Assembly (NCBI GenBank): GCA_023957835.1
Contig: JAMLGP010000001.1
Coordinates: 1,047,575-1,111,574, forward strand
Length of the DNA: 64,000 nucleotides
From: Homoserinimonas sp.
Lineage (GTDB): Bacteria > Actinomycetota > Actinomycetes > Actinomycetales > Microbacteriaceae
Direction of reading: 5' to 3'
Shown here: piece by piece, positions 62,457 through 64,000 of the stretch
How positions within the stretch are numbered: the first letter of the stretch is position 1
Layout of the letters: every line of letters begins with the position of its first letter
The notes under the pieces: generated by a model
The model's input: only the letters and a program-made list of their open reading frames with translations
What the model was told of the DNA's origin: nothing
The model's database searches: none
Position numbers and translations under genes: made by a program

Positions 62457-63803
62457 TCAGTTGTGGTCGTGACCTTCGTGGTCGTCTTCCATCGACTGGT
62501 CGAGCGCCTCTACGAAGTCGGTGCTTGCTGACGGGGCGGTGTAGCCGCTCAGGTCGACATCCTTGCCCTTTGAATCCTTGACTTTCGCTTTGGAGAGTAC
62601 GAGAGCGAGGGCCTTGCCGCGGGCGACCTCACCGATCATTGAAGGGATCTGGCCATTCTGGTCGAGGATCTTGATGAACTCGCCCGGCTCCATCTGATAC
62701 TGGGCCGCGCCCTGAACCAGGTACTGGGTGAGCTCGTCCTGGCTGACCTTGACTTCTTCCTTCTCAACTACCGCGTCGAGCAGCAACTGGCGGCGGAAGG
62801 TCTTTTCGCTCGATTCGGCAACCTCGGCGCGGTGCACGTCGTCTTCAAGCCTGCCCTCGTTCTCGAGGTGGCGGTGAACCTCGTCCTGAACGAGCTGCTC
62901 AGGAACCGGAACCTCAACCATTTCGAGGAGCTTCTCAACAAGCTTGTCGCGAGCCTGGGCGCCCTGACCATAGGTCTTGGACTTTTCGATCTGCTCGCGG
63001 ATGTCGGTGCGCAGCTCCCCGATGGTGTCAAACGGGCTCGCCATCTGTGCGAACTCGTCGTCGGCTTCGGGAGTCTCACGCTCCTTGACCGCCACCATCT
63101 TGATGCTGATCTCGGCAATCTCACCCTCGTGGTCACCGCCCATGAGTGGCGCCTCGAAAGTGGTGGACTCGCCTGCGCTCAGGCCGTCGAGAGCCTCGTC
63201 GATTCCTTCGATGAGCTCTCCGCTACCGACCTCGTAAGAGATGCCGCTCGCGGTATCGACCTCTTTGCCCTCAATCGTGGCCCGAAGATCGATCTGCACG
63301 AAGTCGCCCGCCTTTGCCGGCCGGTCAACGGTGCTCAAAGTTCCAAAGCGCTTTAGCAATTCCTCGAGCTCGTCCTGAACTTCGTCGGGGCTCACTGTGA
63401 TCGCGTCGACTTCGAGCTTGAGGCCCTCGTAGTCGGGGAGCGTTATCTTCGGGCGGACATCCACTTCTATTGTGACCTCGAGGTCGCCGCTGAAGTCCTT
63501 GATCTCCGGGGTCTTCACGAGGTCGGCGGAGGGGCGGCCGAGCGGGCGCACTCCGACCTCCTCTGCAGCCTGACGGAAGAAACCGTCGAGGCCCTCGCTG
63601 ATCGCGTGGTTGAGAACCTCGTCGCGGCCGACCCGCTGGTCGATGATCGGGGCGGGCACCTTGCCCTTTCTGAAACCGGGGATGTTTACCTGCTCGGCAA
63701 TGTGCTTGTAGGCGTGATCGACGCTGGGCTTGAGGTCTTCCGGCGGGACGATAATCGTCAGCTTGACTCTGGTCGGGCTCAGGCGGTCGAGGGTGGTCTT
63801 CAC
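62457..63803 (-). CDS. tig: Trigger factor
   Basis: 448 residues. The ribosome-binding segment [17 protein letters not shown] is the trigger factor signature. A FKBP-type domain follows ([25 protein letters not shown]), then the C-terminal chaperone arms, ending in an acidic His tail ([11 protein letters not shown]). GTG 63803 is chosen (AGGAG 12 nt upstream). The reading frame upstream crosses tRNA-Pro. First in the quality-control cluster. Confidence 0.96.
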   Translation of the reverse strand: MKTTLDRLSPTRVKLTIIVPPEDLKPSVDHAYKHIAEQVNIPGFRKGKVPAPIIDQRVGRDEVLNHAISEGLDGFFRQAAEEVGVRPLGRPSADLVKTPEIKDFSGDLEVTIEVDVRPKITLPDYEGLKLEVDAITVSPDEVQDELEELLKRFGTLSTVDRPAKAGDFVQIDLRATIEGKEVDTASGISYEVGSGELIEGIDEALDGLSAGESTTFEAPLMGGDHEGEIAEISIKMVAVKERETPEADDEFAQMASPFDTIGELRTDIREQIEKSKTYGQGAQARDKLVEKLLEMVEVPVPEQLVQDEVHRHLENEGRLEDDVHRAEVAESSEKTFRRQLLLDAVVEKEEVKVSQDELTQYLVQGAAQYQMEPGEFIKILDQNGQIPSMIGEVARGKALALVLSKAKVKDSKGKDVDLSGYTAPSASTDFVEALDQSMEDDHEGHDHN

Positions 63804-63838
63804 GATTCTGCTTTTCTCCTGGTTGAACTGGGGTTTTG

Positions 63839-63913
63839 TCGGGGCGACAGGATTTGAACCTGCGACCTCCCGCTCCCAAAGCGGGCGCTCTAGCCAAGCT
63901 GAGCTACGCCCCG
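63839..63913 (-). tRNA. tRNA-Pro(TGG)
   Basis: 75 nt without an encoded CCA. Acceptor stem CGGGGCG/CGCCCCG begins with the C1-G72 pair seen in bacterial tRNA-Pro, discriminator A. Anticodon loop TTTGGGA gives TGG. It lies 36 bp upstream of tig on the same strand. Confidence 0.95.
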
Positions 63914-64000
63914 TGGAATTCGGCCGAGCCATCGGATGGCGCTGCGCGCTCTCAAATCGGCCCCGGCAAGTCTATCCGAACTCTGCACCCCGCATTGCCC

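Noticed and set aside
1-64000. CRISPR arrays, insertion sequences, prophage or integrase genes
   Set aside because: No regularly spaced repeats of 24-40 bp, no transposase or integrase motifs (DDE, Tyr recombinase) were found in the real reading frames.

Overview
The window is ordinary high-GC actinobacterial chromosome. It most resembles the family Microbacteriaceae: L21/L27/Obg/RNase E synteny, a T-box in front of a type-2 IleRS, tandem clpP1-clpP2, DUF4233 between folC and ndk, many GTG/TTG starts, and many genes whose -10 hexamer lies 5-7 nt before the start codon (leaderless mRNAs). I see no rRNA, prophage, insertion sequence or CRISPR. The family assignment is inference; a 16S or marker-gene search would settle it.

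Region by region. 1-7.2 kb: a cut TetR gene, an App1-type phosphatase, a divergent glucose-6-phosphate dehydrogenase homologue, a GH15 glycosidase, a quinone oxidoreductase and glutamate dehydrogenase. 7.2-13.0 kb: a DHA2-type exporter, then an unassigned envelope set (PQQ-type propeller, polytopic membrane protein, lipoprotein). 13.07-15.7 kb: a membrane-anchored molybdopterin oxidoreductase and two overlapping crcB fluoride-channel genes. 15.8-19.2 kb: a four-gene operon with a Tes/MJ0619-like radical SAM protein, a small membrane protein, an Lgt-fold protein lacking the catalytic histidine, and a proline-rich membrane protein. This is the best candidate for an undescribed system, probably acting on membrane lipids. 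19.5-24.5 kb: tRNA-Ala(GGC), two paralogous lipoproteins, and the nadD-rsfS cluster. 24.6-29.6 kb: obg, rpmA, rplU and rne. 29.8-36.1 kb: a VKOR-type protein, then ileS-folC-DUF4233-ndk read as one minus-strand operon from an ultrashort-stem translational T-box. 36-39.5 kb: GntR/DUF1648 pair and TetR/MHS transporter with a palindromic operator. 39.6-46.3 kb: valS, small genes, and a regulator/M3-peptidase pair with phased operator repeats. 46.3-48.8 kb: a VapBC-type toxin-antitoxin pair and ACC deaminase with its GntR regulator. 48.8-56.6 kb: an oligosaccharide locus (ROK, two permeases, binding protein, GH15, GH31) without an ABC ATPase. 56.7-64 kb: a nucleotidyltransferase-fold protein with hexapeptide repeats, then clpX, clpP2, clpP1 and tig interrupted by an opposite-strand copper set (membrane protein, YcnI, CopC), and tRNA-Pro(TGG).

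How it works together: most genes are housekeeping (protein quality control, aminoacylation, ribosome assembly, nucleotides). The accessory layer concerns the cell envelope (lipid-modifying candidate, lipoproteins, propeller module), ions (fluoride, copper) and carbon or nitrogen scavenging (glucosides, ACC, glutamate).
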